From Thiohalobacter thiocyanaticus (GTDB lineage Bacteria > Pseudomonadota > Gammaproteobacteria > Thiohalobacterales > Thiohalobacteraceae), in assembly GCF_002356355.1 (NCBI RefSeq), contig NZ_AP018052.1, positions 310,001 to 374,000 of the forward strand: DNA of 64,000 nt, given 5' to 3'. Shown in pieces: positions 45,079-55,433 of this stretch. The stretch's first letter is position 1, and each line of letters begins with the position of its first letter. The notes under the pieces are model-generated. The model did not search any database, was not told the origin of the DNA, and saw only the letters and a list, made by a program, of their open reading frames with translations. A program made the translations under genes and the position numbers.

Positions 45079-46797
45079 TCAGTGCATCAGTTTGAGGCCG
45101 ACCCGGGTGATGGTCTCGCCCTCCATCTCGCGCACCACCAGTTCCAGATGGCCCAGCGGCAGGCGGTCGCCGACCACCGGCCGGCGCTTGAAGGCGCGGG
45201 CCAGTACCTCGGACAGGCTGGCGTCGCGCTTGTCCGTCGGCACCTCCACGCCATAGACGCCGGCGACGTCACCGAGGGTGGCACGGGCATCGAGGACGAA
45301 TTCGCCGAAGAAGCGTGACTCACGCAGGTGTTCGGGGACCTTCTCGGTGGTCAGCAGCCGGTCCAGTGTCTCGACGTCGTCGCTGCGGGCCAGCAGCAGC
45401 AGGTGGTCGCCCACGCTCAGCCGGACCGCTTCGCAACCGGCGGTGACCGCGTTGTCGCGGATCAGCCCCGCCACCCCCACCCCCGGCGGCAGCCGCAGGG
45501 TGGCCGGCGTCTCGCCCAGCGCCGGGCTGTCGCCGCTGAGGACGTAGACCACCATTTCGTAATCCAGCTGGCCCGGCAGATCCAATTCCAGCCGCCGGTG
45601 CCAGCCCGGTGTGGTCGGCACTTCCAGGCCCAGCCGGCGGGCCAGCGGCGCCAGGGTCCAGCCCTGCAGCACCAGCGAGACCAGCACCACGAAGAAGGCG
45701 ACATTGAAATAGCGCTGGGCATTGGGCAGATCGGCCAGCAGCGGGAACAGGGCCAGGATGATCGGCACCGCCCCGCGCAGCCCCACCCAACCGACGAACA
45801 CCTGTTCCCGCAGCGGGAAGCCGAACGGCAGCAGGCTGATGACCACGGCCAGGGGGCGGGCGAGAAAGATCAGGGCCAGGGCCACTGCCAGCGCCGGCAG
45901 GGCCACCGCCAGCAGGGCGCTGGGCGTGACCAGCAGGCCCAGCATCAGGAACATGCCGATCTGGGCCAGCCAGGCAATGCCGTCATGAAAGCGCTGGATG
46001 CCCAGATTGGCCTGCAGCGGCCGGTTGCCCAGCACCAGGCCGGCCACATACACGGCAAGAAAGCCGCTGCCGCCCAGGTTCAGCGTACCGGAGAAGATCA
46101 CCAGCGCCCCGGCCAGGGCCAGCAGCGGATACAGACTGGTGGCCAGCGGCAGCCGGTTGATGACATAGACCAGCAGCCGGCCGCCGCCATAGCCCAGTAC
46201 CAGACCCAGTCCCATCTGCTGCACCAGCAGCACCACGACTCCGGCATCCAGCCGGGTCGCGCCGGCCGCCAGCAGTTCCACCAGCGCCAGGGTGAGAAAG
46301 ATGGCCATGGGGTCGTTGGCGCCGGACTCGATCTCCAGCGTGGCGCTGACGCGTTCCTTGAGCCGCAGGCCCTGGGCATGCAGCAGGCCGAACACGGCCG
46401 CGGCATCGGTGGAGCCGACGATCGCGCCCACCAGCAGTCCCTGCAGCCAGTTCAGTTCGAACACCAGGCTCGCGACCAGCCCGGTGACGGCGGCGGTGAT
46501 GATCACGCCCAGCGTGGCCAGGCTGAGCGCCGGGCGCAGGCCGACGCGGAAGGTGGCGGCCCGCGTGCCCAGGCCGCCGTCGAACAGGATGATGGCCAGC
46601 GCCACCGAGCCGACCATGTAGGCGGCCTGGTAGTTGTGAAAGCGCAGTGCGCCCGGACCCTCCTCGCCGGCCAGCATGCCCAGCGCCAGGAACACCAGCA
46701 GCAGCGGCATCCCGACCCGGCGCGAGGGCACGCTGACCAGGATGCTGATCAGCAGCAGCGCGGCGGCGACGAGGATGAGCTGATTGACGATGTCCAT
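45079..46797 (-). CDS. K+/H+ antiporter of the CPA1 family (NhaP2/CvrA-like)
   Basis: A 572-residue transporter. About twelve membrane helices occupy residues 1-395, with the ion-binding core LEIESGANDPMAIFL and AIVGSTDAAAVFGLL. A cytoplasmic TrkA-C-type domain (LRLPPGVGVAGLIRDN) and a transporter-associated C-terminal domain follow, as in NhaP2. Probably regulates cell potassium and pH, alongside TrkAH in this window. Divergent from the AmpG-like gene by 50 bp. Confidence 0.9.
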   Translation of the reverse strand: MDIVNQLILVAAALLLISILVSVPSRRVGMPLLLVFLALGMLAGEEGPGALRFHNYQAAYMVGSVALAIILFDGGLGTRAATFRVGLRPALSLATLGVIITAAVTGLVASLVFELNWLQGLLVGAIVGSTDAAAVFGLLHAQGLRLKERVSATLEIESGANDPMAIFLTLALVELLAAGATRLDAGVVVLLVQQMGLGLVLGYGGGRLLVYVINRLPLATSLYPLLALAGALVIFSGTLNLGGSGFLAVYVAGLVLGNRPLQANLGIQRFHDGIAWLAQIGMFLMLGLLVTPSALLAVALPALAVALALIFLARPLAVVISLLPFGFPLREQVFVGWVGLRGAVPIILALFPLLADLPNAQRYFNVAFFVVLVSLVLQGWTLAPLARRLGLEVPTTPGWHRRLELDLPGQLDYEMVVYVLSGDSPALGETPATLRLPPGVGVAGLIRDNAVTAGCEAVRLSVGDHLLLLARSDDVETLDRLLTTEKVPEHLRESRFFGEFVLDARATLGDVAGVYGVEVPTDKRDASLSEVLARAFKRRPVVGDRLPLGHLELVVREMEGETITRVGLKLMH

Positions 46798-46847
46798 AGG
46801 GGAAGCTGCTCGGATGCGGGGCTGATCTGGTAAGCTTGCCGGTCATT

Positions 46848-48263
46848 ATGCCAGCACCCGGCCGGAGTACGCACAATTCCACCGCCACCGCCCGCGCCCG
46901 CAGCTGGCGCGAGGCGTTGCACGTCTACACCCGCCCGCAGGTGGTGGCGATGTGCTTTCTCGGGTTCTCCGCCGGCCTGCCCTTCCTGCTGGTGTTCTCC
47001 ACCCTGACCGCCTGGCTGGCGCAGGCCCAGGTCGAACGCGGCCTGATCGGTTTCTTCGCCTGGGTCGGCATCACCTACTCCATCAAGGTGATCTGGGCCC
47101 CGGTGGTGGACCGGCTGCGCCTTCCGCTGCTGTCGCGCCTGTTCGGTCAGCGCCGCGGCTGGATGCTCGCCGCCCAGTTCGGCATCGGCGGCGGCCTGGC
47201 AATGCTGGCGCTGACCGACCCGGCCGCGCAGTTGGCGATGTTCGCGGGCATCGCGCTGTTCATCGCCTTCTGCTCGGCCACGCAGGACATCACCATCGAC
47301 GCCTACCGCATCGAGGCGGCGGCCGATGTACAGCAGGGTGCGATGGCCGCGGCCTATGTGTTCGGCTATCGCGTCGCGACCCTGGCCTCGGGCGCCGGCG
47401 CGCTCTATCTGGCCAGCCGGCATTCCTGGATGCTGAGTTATCTGGTCATGGCCGGCCTGATGCTGGTGGGCGTGATCACCACCCTGCTGATCCGCGAGCC
47501 GGCGCATGTGCGCCACGCGCGGGTGAGCGAGATCGAGGCCGGTATCAGCCAGGCCCTGCACATCGACCGCATGCGCGCCGGGCCGGCGCGGCGCATCGCC
47601 GCCTGGTTCGCGCGCGCCGTGATCGGGCCGTTCGTGGAGTTCTTCACCCGCACCGGCTGGTACGGTGCCGCCATCCTGCTGTTGATCGCCATCTACCGCA
47701 TCAGCGACATCAGCATGGGGGCGATGGCCAATCCCTTCTATCTGGATCTGGGCTATACGCTCGACCAGATCGCCGCCGTCGCCAAGGTGTTCGGCTTCGC
47801 CATGACCCTGCTCGGCGCCCTGCTGGGCGGGCTCGCGGTGGCGCGCTTCGGGGTGTTGTGGCCGCTGTTCGCCGGCGCGATTCTGGTGGCGGCGACCAAC
47901 CTGCTGTTCGCGTTGTTGGCGGTGTCTGCACCCACGCTGAGCCTGCTGGCCGTGGTCATCAGTGCCGACAATCTGGGCGCGGGGTTCGCCACCTCGGCCT
48001 TCATCGCCTATCTCTCCAGCCTCACCCACCGGGCCTATACCGCGACCCAGTACGCGCTGTTCAGTTCGTTGATGACCCTGCCGGCCAAGATCATCAGCGG
48101 TTTCTCCGGGCTGGTGGTCGAGGCCCAGGGCTGGTTCTTCTTCTTCCTCTACACCACCGGCCTCGGGGTGCCGACCATTCTGCTCGCCCTGTTCGTGATT
48201 CATCATCGCGAACTGCTGGCGCGGCAGTTCAACCAGCGTTCTGCGGATCGTAGGTCGGGTTAG
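46848..48263 (+). CDS. ampG: AmpG-type MFS permease
   Basis: A 471-residue transporter with about twelve helices, matching AmpG, which imports anhydromuropeptides for cell-wall recycling. FLGFSAGLPFLLVFSTLTAW, YSIKVIWAPVVDR and SATQDITIDAYRIE are family blocks. The ATG at 46848 is preferred over an earlier TTG. The last residues (DRRSG) and the TAG stop are encoded by the first bases of the family A repeat that begins at 48250. Confidence 0.9.
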   Translation: MPAPGRSTHNSTATARARSWREALHVYTRPQVVAMCFLGFSAGLPFLLVFSTLTAWLAQAQVERGLIGFFAWVGITYSIKVIWAPVVDRLRLPLLSRLFGQRRGWMLAAQFGIGGGLAMLALTDPAAQLAMFAGIALFIAFCSATQDITIDAYRIEAAADVQQGAMAAAYVFGYRVATLASGAGALYLASRHSWMLSYLVMAGLMLVGVITTLLIREPAHVRHARVSEIEAGISQALHIDRMRAGPARRIAAWFARAVIGPFVEFFTRTGWYGAAILLLIAIYRISDISMGAMANPFYLDLGYTLDQIAAVAKVFGFAMTLLGALLGGLAVARFGVLWPLFAGAILVAATNLLFALLAVSAPTLSLLAVVISADNLGAGFATSAFIAYLSSLTHRAYTATQYALFSSLMTLPAKIISGFSGLVVEAQGWFFFFLYTTGLGVPTILLALFVIHHRELLARQFNQRSADRRSG

Positions 48264-48327
48264 CCCGCATGGCGTAACCCGACGCCTCTGCGGCGTTGTC
48301 GGGTTGCGCTACGCTAACCCGACCTAC
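48250..48327. repeat. REP-like inverted repeat, family A copy 5
   Basis: GTAGGTCGGGTTAGCCCGC...GTAACCCGAC and GTCGGGTTGCGCTACGC...TAACCCGACCTAC form the mirror pair. It overlaps the last 14 bases of the AmpG-like gene and ends 9 bp before the convergent TPR gene. Confidence 0.85.
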
Positions 48328-48335
48328 GATCTTAT

Positions 48336-48647
48336 TTATTTCTGCAGGCGCTTGAGAAACACCCGCATCTCCTTTGCAGCCTGCTTGTCGCCTTTGTTCT
48401 CCGCGGCCTCGATGCCTTTCTCGTAGGCGGCAATGGCTCCCTCGGCATCGCCGGTTTCGGCCAGCGCGCCGCCCAGCTGTTTCCAGGCGGCGGAATAGCC
48501 CGGGTCCTGTTCGACGGCATTGCGCAGATGCTCCACTGCCCGGGCGTGCTCCCCGGCCTTGCCGTATTCCAGACCCAGTGAGTAGCGCAGCAGCGGACTG
48601 TCCTGGCCGGCGGCCAGCATCCCTTCGAAATTGTCGATCATGCTCAT
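48336..48647 (-). CDS. TPR-repeat protein
   Basis: A 103-residue cytoplasmic protein made of two to three tetratricopeptide repeats (SLGLEYGKAGEHARAVEHLR, AAWKQLGGALAETGDAEGAI, KGDKQAAKEMRVFLKRL). It should act by protein binding; the partner is unknown. It is 78 bp beyond trkH in the same direction. Confidence 0.88.
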   Translation of the reverse strand: MSMIDNFEGMLAAGQDSPLLRYSLGLEYGKAGEHARAVEHLRNAVEQDPGYSAAWKQLGGALAETGDAEGAIAAYEKGIEAAENKGDKQAAKEMRVFLKRLQK

Positions 48648-48725
48648 GGACTGGCTCGGAACCTGTGGGTTGGCGCAATCTGCGGCGATCGGATTCCGGG
48701 TGTGAGGATCACTGATCGCTGCATT

Positions 48726-50177
48726 TCAGCGTCTCCAGAATACCGGGGAGAACAGCACCAGCAAAGAGAAGATTTCCAGCCGGCCGAGCAGCATGGCCGC
48801 GCACAGCACCCATTTGGCGGTATCGCTGATGTCGCCGTAGTGATAGCCGACATCGCCCAGGCCCGGACCGAGGTTGTTGATACAGGCCGCCACGGCGGAG
48901 AAGGCAGTGACCTGGTCCATGCCGGTGGCCATCAGGATCAGCATCATCACCGCGAACACGCCCACATAGGTCGCGAAGAATCCCCAGACCGAATTGATGA
49001 CAGCATCCGGCAGCGGCTTGCCGTTGATCTTGACCGGCACCTGGGCATTGGGATGCACCAGTTTGGTGATCTCGCGCACGCCCTGCTTGAGCAGCAGCAG
49101 AAAGCGGATCACCTTCATGCCGCCGCCGGTGGAGCCGGCGCAGGCGCCGATGAAGCTGACGAACAGCAGCAACACCGGCAGGAAACCGGGCCAGTTGTAG
49201 TACTCGGCGGTGGTGAAGCCGGTGGTGGTGCCGATCGAGACCACCTGGAACAGCCCGTGATGCAGTACCTCGCTCCAGCTGCCGAAGGTCTTCGTGACGT
49301 AGAGATAGGTGATGGTGATGAGCGCCGTGATCAGCAGGATGGTCAGGTAGGTGCGCACCTCGGAGTCGCGGACGTAGGGCATCGGGCTGAGCGAGCGCCA
49401 GACGGTGAAATGCAGTGCGAAGTTCACCCCCGAAAGCAGCATGAAGACCACGGCGATCATCTCGATCAGCTCGCTCTGGAAATAGCCCATGCTGAGGTCG
49501 TGGGTGGAGAAGCCGCCGATGGCCACGGTCGAGAAGCTGTGGGCGATGGCGTCGAAGCCGCTCATGCCGGCCAGCCAGTAGGCCAGGGCGCAGGCGATGG
49601 TGAGGCTGAGATAGATGTACCACAGCGCCTTGGCGGTCTCGGCGATGCGCGGGGTGAGCTTGTTGTCCTTCATCGGCCCGGGCGTCTCGGCGCGGTAGAG
49701 CTGCATGCCGCCGATGCCCAGCATGGGCAGCACAGCCACCGCCAGCACGATGATGCCCATGCCGCCCATCCATTGCAGCTGCTGGCGGTAGAACAGGATC
49801 GAATGGGGCAGGTAGTCGATGCCGGTGAGGACCGTGGCCCCGGTGGTGGTCAGGCCCGACATGGACTCGAACACGGAGTCGGTCAGGCCGATGGCCGGCT
49901 GGGGTGACAGGTACAGCGGCAGTGCCCCGACCAGGCCCAGCACGACCCAGAACAGCACCACGATCAGAAAGCCGTCGCGCAGGCGCAGTTCGCGCTTGTT
50001 CCGGCGTGCCGGCCACCAGATGAGCAGGCCGGCCAGCAGCACCAGCCCGAAGGCTTCCAGAAAGGGGGCGATGGCGCCGTCGCGGTAGATCAGCGCGACC
50101 CCCACCGGCGGCAGCAGGGTGGTACTGAAGACCATCAGCAACAGGCCGAGGATGCGCTGGATAGTGATCAGTTGCAT
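48726..50177 (-). CDS. trkH: TrkH potassium channel subunit
   Basis: A 483-residue membrane protein that forms the K+ pore. The four P-loop pieces include [25 protein letters not shown], and [12 protein letters not shown], with [14 protein letters not shown] between. It follows trkA by 22 bp and needs TrkA to open. Confidence 0.96.
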   Translation of the reverse strand: MQLITIQRILGLLLMVFSTTLLPPVGVALIYRDGAIAPFLEAFGLVLLAGLLIWWPARRNKRELRLRDGFLIVVLFWVVLGLVGALPLYLSPQPAIGLTDSVFESMSGLTTTGATVLTGIDYLPHSILFYRQQLQWMGGMGIIVLAVAVLPMLGIGGMQLYRAETPGPMKDNKLTPRIAETAKALWYIYLSLTIACALAYWLAGMSGFDAIAHSFSTVAIGGFSTHDLSMGYFQSELIEMIAVVFMLLSGVNFALHFTVWRSLSPMPYVRDSEVRTYLTILLITALITITYLYVTKTFGSWSEVLHHGLFQVVSIGTTTGFTTAEYYNWPGFLPVLLLFVSFIGACAGSTGGGMKVIRFLLLLKQGVREITKLVHPNAQVPVKINGKPLPDAVINSVWGFFATYVGVFAVMMLILMATGMDQVTAFSAVAACINNLGPGLGDVGYHYGDISDTAKWVLCAAMLLGRLEIFSLLVLFSPVFWRR

Positions 50178-50199
50178 GGGCGAGGCGGCAACTCGGATT

Positions 50200-51573
50200 T
50201 CACAGGAAGATCACCCCGACCTGGAACAGGTGCTCGACCTCTGGGATGCGGCCCTTGTCCACCAGGAACAGGATGACGTGATCCCCGCTCTCGATGACGC
50301 TGTCGTGGTGGGCGATGATGACCTCGTCGCCGCGCACGATGGCGCCGATGGTGGTGCCGGCCGGCAGGTTGATCTCCTCCAGGCGCCGACCCACCACCTT
50401 GGAACTGGAGGCGTCGCCGTGGGCGACGGCCTCGATGGCCTCCGCTGCACCGCGGCGCAGGGAATGCACGGCCACCACGTCGCCGCGGCGTACATGGGTG
50501 AGCAGGCTGCCGATGGTGGCGTGCTGGGGCGAGAGCGCGATGTCGATCACGTCGCTGTGCACCAGGTCCACGTAGGCGGCGCGGTTGATCAGTGACATCA
50601 CCTTGCCCGCGCCCAGGCGCTTGGCGAGCATGGAGGAGAGGATGTTGGCCTCTTCATCGTTGGTCAGGGCGCAGTAGATGTCGGTGTTCTCGATGTTCTC
50701 CTCCAGCAGCAGTTCCTCGTCGGCCGCATCGCCCCACAGCACGATGGTCTTGTTGAGCTCCTCCGACAACTGGCGCGCCCGCTCCTGGCTGCGCTCGATG
50801 ATCTTGACCTGGTAACGGTGTTCCAGACCGGCGGCCAGGCGTTCGCCGATGTGGCCGCCGCCGGCGAGGATGATGCGCTTGACCGGCTTGTCCAGTTCGC
50901 GCAACTCGCTCATCACGGCGCGGATGTTCTTCGGTGCGGCGACGAAGAAGACCTCGTCGTCGGCCTCGATGACGGTATCGCCCTCGGGGATCAGCGGCTG
51001 GCCGCGGCGGAAGATGGCGGCCACCCGGGTGTCGATCCTGGGCATATGCTCGCGCAGTTCCCGCAGTTCGTGCCCGACCAGGGGGCCGCCCTGTACCGCG
51101 CGCACCGCGACCAGCTGCACCCGGCCGTCGGCGAAATCCAGCACCTGCAGCGCGCCCGGGTTCTGGATCAGGCGCTGTACATACTCGGTGACCAGCTGCT
51201 CGGGGCTGATCAGCACGTCGATGGGCAGCGCCTCCTGCGAGAACAGCCGCGGTTCGTTGAGAAAGGCCGCCGAGCGTACCCGCGCGATCTTGGTCGGGGT
51301 GTGGAACAGGGTGTAGGCCACCTGGCAGCCGACCATGTTGACCTCGTCGCTGTTGGTCACGGCGATGATCATGTCGGCGTCCTCGGCGCCGGCGCGGCGC
51401 AGCACGTCGGGATGGGCTCCATGGCCGGTCACGGTGCCGATGTCGAGCCGGTCGCGCAGTTCGCGCAGTCGATCGGCGTCCTGGTCGACCACGGTGATGT
51501 CGTTGTACTCGCTGGCCAGATTGTCGGCCACCGAGGCGCCGACCTGGCCGGCACCGAGGATGATGATCTTCAT
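50200..51573 (-). CDS. trkA: TrkA, regulatory NAD-binding subunit of potassium uptake
   Basis: A 457-residue peripheral protein with two RCK halves. The first dinucleotide loop is [16 protein letters not shown] and the second is [17 protein letters not shown], each followed by a TrkA-C domain. The start is MKIIILGAG; a longer frame is not supported. Co-transcribed with trkH. Confidence 0.96.
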   Translation of the reverse strand: MKIIILGAGQVGASVADNLASEYNDITVVDQDADRLRELRDRLDIGTVTGHGAHPDVLRRAGAEDADMIIAVTNSDEVNMVGCQVAYTLFHTPTKIARVRSAAFLNEPRLFSQEALPIDVLISPEQLVTEYVQRLIQNPGALQVLDFADGRVQLVAVRAVQGGPLVGHELRELREHMPRIDTRVAAIFRRGQPLIPEGDTVIEADDEVFFVAAPKNIRAVMSELRELDKPVKRIILAGGGHIGERLAAGLEHRYQVKIIERSQERARQLSEELNKTIVLWGDAADEELLLEENIENTDIYCALTNDEEANILSSMLAKRLGAGKVMSLINRAAYVDLVHSDVIDIALSPQHATIGSLLTHVRRGDVVAVHSLRRGAAEAIEAVAHGDASSSKVVGRRLEEINLPAGTTIGAIVRGDEVIIAHHDSVIESGDHVILFLVDKGRIPEVEHLFQVGVIFL

Positions 51574-51653
51574 GGTCGGGCTGCCGTCGGGTCGGGATCG
51601 TGAAGCAGAAAACAAGGCGCGCAGGATAGGCGCTTGCCACAGGTGCGAGTTGA

Positions 51654-51725
51654 CGTCATCCCGGAGCAGGCCGGGATCCAGGGGCCGCGGCGGTTACTGG
51701 ATTCCGGCCTGCACCGGAATGACGG
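51654..51725. repeat. Palindromic repeat, family C copy 4
   Basis: CGTCATCCCGGAGCAGGCCGGGATCC is followed by GGATTCCGGCCTGCACCGGAATGACGG, so each half is a hairpin and the ends pair. It lies between ntrX and trkA, both leftward. Confidence 0.8.
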
Positions 51726-51788
51726 TGATGCTGTGGGTTCCGTCATTTATACGATATCGGGTTAAGTAGGTGTAATTCAGCGCAGGTA

Positions 51789-53159
51789 TCAGTCACTGCC
51801 TTTCTTGACATCGATACCCAGCGCCTTGAGCTTGCGGTACAGATGGGTGCGTTCCATGCCGACCCGTGTGGCGAGTTTGCCCACGCTGCCGCCGGCCTCC
51901 TGCAGCTGGTGCTCCAGGTAGTTCTTTTCGAACTGCTCGCGCGCCTCGCGCAGCGGCAGTTCGAACAGGGTGCTGTCCTCCAGTGCGCTGTCGCGGTTCA
52001 TGAGCTGGGCCTGCAGGGCGGACTCGACCTCGTCCAGGGTGATTTCCTCGCCGCTGCCGAGGATGAGCAGGCGCTGGACCAGGTTCTTGAGCTCGCGCAC
52101 GTTGCCCGGCCAGCTGTAGTTGCGCAGCCGGTTCTGGGCGGCCAGCGCGAAATGCCGGTAGGGCAGGTGTTCGCGGTCGACGAAGAAGGTGACGTAATAG
52201 TTGAGCAGTTCGGGCACGTCCTCGCAGTGCTCGGCCAGGCGCGGGATCTGGATCGGCACCACATTGAGGTGATAGTAGAGGTCCTCGCGGAAGCGTCCGG
52301 CGGCCACGGCCTGATCGAGGTCATGCCGGGTGGCGGCGACGATGCGCACATCCAGACGCACCGGTTCGGTACCGCCGACCCGGGTGAAACTGCGGGTCTC
52401 CAGCGCGCTCAGCAGCCGCGCCTGGGTCTGTTCGTCCATGTCGCCGATGTCGTCGATGTAGAGGGTGCCGCGGTTGGCCTGCTCGAAGCGCCCGTAGTGG
52501 ACCCGTTCCTCGTCCTCGCTGCCGAACAGCTCCACGGCCGAGTTGCTCTGCGACAACGAGCCCACGCTGATCTCGACCAACGGGCCCTGGCGGCGCGGGC
52601 TGTTGTGGTGCAGGAAATGGGCGAAGGTCTTCTTGCCGCTGCCGGGTTCGCCCTTGAGCAGTACGCCGGTGTCGTGGGCGGCGACCTTGAGCACCTGCTC
52701 GCGCAGCCGCTGCAGGGTGTCACTGCGCCCGACCGGTTCCGGCACCACCGGCAGCTGCTGCTTGAGGTCGACCACCTCGCGGGCGAGCTTGTCGGCCTCC
52801 AGGGCGCGCTCGACCACCAGCAGCAGCCTGGCCAGCGAGATGGGCTTTTCGATGAAGTCGTAGGCGCCCAGGCGGGTGGCCTCGACCGCGGTCTCGACCG
52901 TACCGTGGCCGGAGATGATGATGACCGGGCAGGGCAGTTCGCCGCCTTCGGCCCATTCGCGCAGCAGCGAGATGCCGTCGATGTCCTCCATCCAGACATC
53001 GAGCAGGATCAGGTCGGGACGATGGGTGCGACGCTGGCGCCGGGCGGCGCCGCCGCTGTCGGCGACGCTGACTTCGTACCCTTCCTCTTCCAGAATCTCC
53101 TGGATCAGGGTGCGGATATCCGGTTCATCGTCGACGACCAGGATATGGGCTGAGGACAT
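51789..53159 (-). CDS. ntrX: NtrX-like response regulator with degenerate sigma-54 AAA domain
   Basis: A 456-residue regulator: receiver domain (Asp in ILLDVWMEDIDG, Lys in FIEKPI), AAA+ domain with Walker A GEPGSGKKT (170-178), and a Fis-type HTH (GKLATRVGMERTHLYRKL). The GAFTGA loop that contacts sigma-54 is absent: after VELFG comes SEDEERVHYGRFEQANR. Walker B is LYIDDIG with Asp for the usual Glu. It should bind DNA and possibly ATP but is unlikely to activate sigma-54, as noted for some NtrX proteins. Downstream of the kinase gene by 81 bp. Confidence 0.9.
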   Translation of the reverse strand: MSSAHILVVDDEPDIRTLIQEILEEEGYEVSVADSGGAARRQRRTHRPDLILLDVWMEDIDGISLLREWAEGGELPCPVIIISGHGTVETAVEATRLGAYDFIEKPISLARLLLVVERALEADKLAREVVDLKQQLPVVPEPVGRSDTLQRLREQVLKVAAHDTGVLLKGEPGSGKKTFAHFLHHNSPRRQGPLVEISVGSLSQSNSAVELFGSEDEERVHYGRFEQANRGTLYIDDIGDMDEQTQARLLSALETRSFTRVGGTEPVRLDVRIVAATRHDLDQAVAAGRFREDLYYHLNVVPIQIPRLAEHCEDVPELLNYYVTFFVDREHLPYRHFALAAQNRLRNYSWPGNVRELKNLVQRLLILGSGEEITLDEVESALQAQLMNRDSALEDSTLFELPLREAREQFEKNYLEHQLQEAGGSVGKLATRVGMERTHLYRKLKALGIDVKKGSD

Positions 53160-53240
53160 TGGCTTGGCTGCGCGCGGTTGTTATGGCCGGGCCGGTTCGG
53201 CTCCCGGTCCTAGAGTATAACCACTTGATACGGCCGCTGC

Positions 53241-55433
53241 CTATGCCGTGGCCTGCGGTCGGGGTACCTGGCGTAGCTGCACGCGCACATAGGCTCCGCC
53301 GTCGTCGCGGTTGCCGGCCTGCAGCTGGCCGCCGTGTTCCTCGACGATTTTCTTGACGATGGCCAGCCCCAGGCCGGTGCCCTTGGTCTTGGTGGTGACA
53401 TAGGGTTCGAATAGCTGTTCGCTGACCTCGGCGCGGAAGCCCGGGCCGTTGTCGCACACCCACAAATCGGCATAGGGCGTGTCATCCTCGACCCGGCAGC
53501 GGGTCTCGAGCCGGATCTGTCCGGGCTGCTCGGTGCCGATGGCCTCATGGGCGTTCTTGATCAGGTTGTGCAGCAGCTGACGCAGCCGGTTGGGATCGGC
53601 CTCGATCCAGGGGGCGTCGGGGTCCAGCGCCAGTTCCAGTTCCACATTCGGGTGCATGCCGCGGTACAGTTCGGCAATCTCGGCGACCAGTTCGTTGAGG
53701 GCCAGCGGCCGCAGTTCCAGCTGCGGGGCGCGGGCATAATCGGAGAAGGCATTGACCATCTCCTTCATGGATTCGACCTGGTGAATGATGGTGTGGGTGG
53801 CCCGGTCCAGCACCTCGCCCTCGGAGGCCTCCATGCCGGGCAGGTACTTGCGCCGCAGCCGCTCGGCCGAGAGCTGGATCGGGGTGAGCGGATTCTTGAT
53901 CTCGTGCGCCAGGCGCCGCGCCACCTCGCCCCAGGCGGCGTCGCGCTGGGCCTGGATCAGGGCGGTGACGTCATCAAGTACCAGCACCTGGCCGCCCGGG
54001 CGTACCCCGTCGCCGGGCAGACGGGCGCCGCGACAGATCAATACCTGGCGCCCGTTGGGGCCGAACAGGCTGAGTTGATCGGTCCAGTGCGGCCCGCCCG
54101 AGGCCTCGCGGTGGCGTTCGATGGCCTCCTGCAGCGGTTCCAGGAAGGGATGGGCGGTCACCAGTGCCTGCAGCGGTTCCCCCGCGCTGCGTTTGAGCGG
54201 GATGCCGAGGATGGTCTCGGCGGCCGTGTTGACGGTGCGGATGCGCTGGTCCGGCGAGAGGCTGATCACGCCCGATGACAGGCTGCCGAGCAGGGTCTCG
54301 AGATAGGTGCGCTGGCCCTCCACCTCGAGCTGGCTGCGCCGGGCATGGTCGCGGGCCATGGCCAGGCGCCGGGTCATCATGTTGAACGAGCGCACCAGAA
54401 AGCCCAGTTCGTCGTCGCTGGTCGAGGGCAGCCGCCGGCTGTAGTCGCCGTCGGCCACTGCCCGGGTGCCCTCGGCGATATTGCGGATGGGGGCGACCAG
54501 CTTGCGGGCGGCATAGAAGCCGGCCCACACTGCTGACAGCAGGCTGAGCACCAGTACCACCGACAGCGTCAGCGTATAACTGTATTTGAGCGGCTTGCGC
54601 AGGTAGGCCAGTTCGCGGTAGCGGGCATAGGCCGCCTGCACTTCGTCGGCCTGGGTGCTCAGACGTTCCGGGATGGGATACAGGGCCTGCAGGATGCGCT
54701 GCTCCGAGGTCGGCGTGGCCAGCGGAACCGGCACCACGGCGCGGATGTGCAGGCCGCCGTCGCCGCTGGGATCCAGGCCCACGTAGGAGGCGCCGCGACG
54801 CAGCTGCAGCAGCACTGCATCACCGGGCCGGTCGGGCACGATGCTGGTCGACTCCAGGCCGCTGGAGGCGATGATGCGGCCGTTGTGGCTGAGCAGGGTC
54901 AACTCCACTGCGCCGGAGCGCACCCGCAGGTCGAACAGGCTGAGCGGGGCCAGCGGCGAGGGCACCTCGGTGAGTTCCCCGGCCAGCTGTTCGGTGGTGC
55001 GCAGCCGGTCGCGCATGCGCACATCGAAGGCCGACTGGCTCAGTTCCAGCGCGCTTTCCAGCGAGTTCTCGATCTCGACATCGAACCAGGTGTCGATGCC
55101 GCGCTGCAGGAACTGCAGGGAGAAGTAATAGACCACGCTGACCGGCGCCACGGCCAGGATCACGAACATCCAGACCATGCGCGAGGTCAGCCGCGCGCCC
55201 GGGGCGCCGGCGCGGACCTGGCGGATCAGCCAGTACAGGTTGCGTCCGATCAGACCGAGCAGGATCAGCAGCCCGGCGGCATTGGTCAGCAGCAGCCAGG
55301 AGTACATGCGCCCGAAGCGCTCGGAGTTGTGGGTGGCATCGCTCATGAACGACAGCGACACCAGCAGCAGCGCGAACAGCAGCAGCATCGGCCACAGGCC
55401 GCGACCGAAGCGTTTCACGGCTGTAGCGGCCAT
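53241..55433 (-). CDS. ntrY: NtrY-like sensor histidine kinase
   Basis: A 730-residue membrane kinase. Three N-terminal helices, a periplasmic domain from about 115 to 290 with a following helix, HAMP (LVAPIRNIAEGTRAVADGDY), PAS (LGSLSSGVISLSPDQRIRTVN), HisKA with the phospho-His in RLAHEIKNPLTPIQL, and HATPase (GTGLGLAIVKKIVEEHGG). It partners the NtrX-like regulator. Its start lies inside the end of the DUF4390 gene (19-bp overlap). Confidence 0.93.
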   Translation of the reverse strand: MAATAVKRFGRGLWPMLLLFALLLVSLSFMSDATHNSERFGRMYSWLLLTNAAGLLILLGLIGRNLYWLIRQVRAGAPGARLTSRMVWMFVILAVAPVSVVYYFSLQFLQRGIDTWFDVEIENSLESALELSQSAFDVRMRDRLRTTEQLAGELTEVPSPLAPLSLFDLRVRSGAVELTLLSHNGRIIASSGLESTSIVPDRPGDAVLLQLRRGASYVGLDPSGDGGLHIRAVVPVPLATPTSEQRILQALYPIPERLSTQADEVQAAYARYRELAYLRKPLKYSYTLTLSVVLVLSLLSAVWAGFYAARKLVAPIRNIAEGTRAVADGDYSRRLPSTSDDELGFLVRSFNMMTRRLAMARDHARRSQLEVEGQRTYLETLLGSLSSGVISLSPDQRIRTVNTAAETILGIPLKRSAGEPLQALVTAHPFLEPLQEAIERHREASGGPHWTDQLSLFGPNGRQVLICRGARLPGDGVRPGGQVLVLDDVTALIQAQRDAAWGEVARRLAHEIKNPLTPIQLSAERLRRKYLPGMEASEGEVLDRATHTIIHQVESMKEMVNAFSDYARAPQLELRPLALNELVAEIAELYRGMHPNVELELALDPDAPWIEADPNRLRQLLHNLIKNAHEAIGTEQPGQIRLETRCRVEDDTPYADLWVCDNGPGFRAEVSEQLFEPYVTTKTKGTGLGLAIVKKIVEEHGGQLQAGNRDDGGAYVRVQLRQVPRPQATA

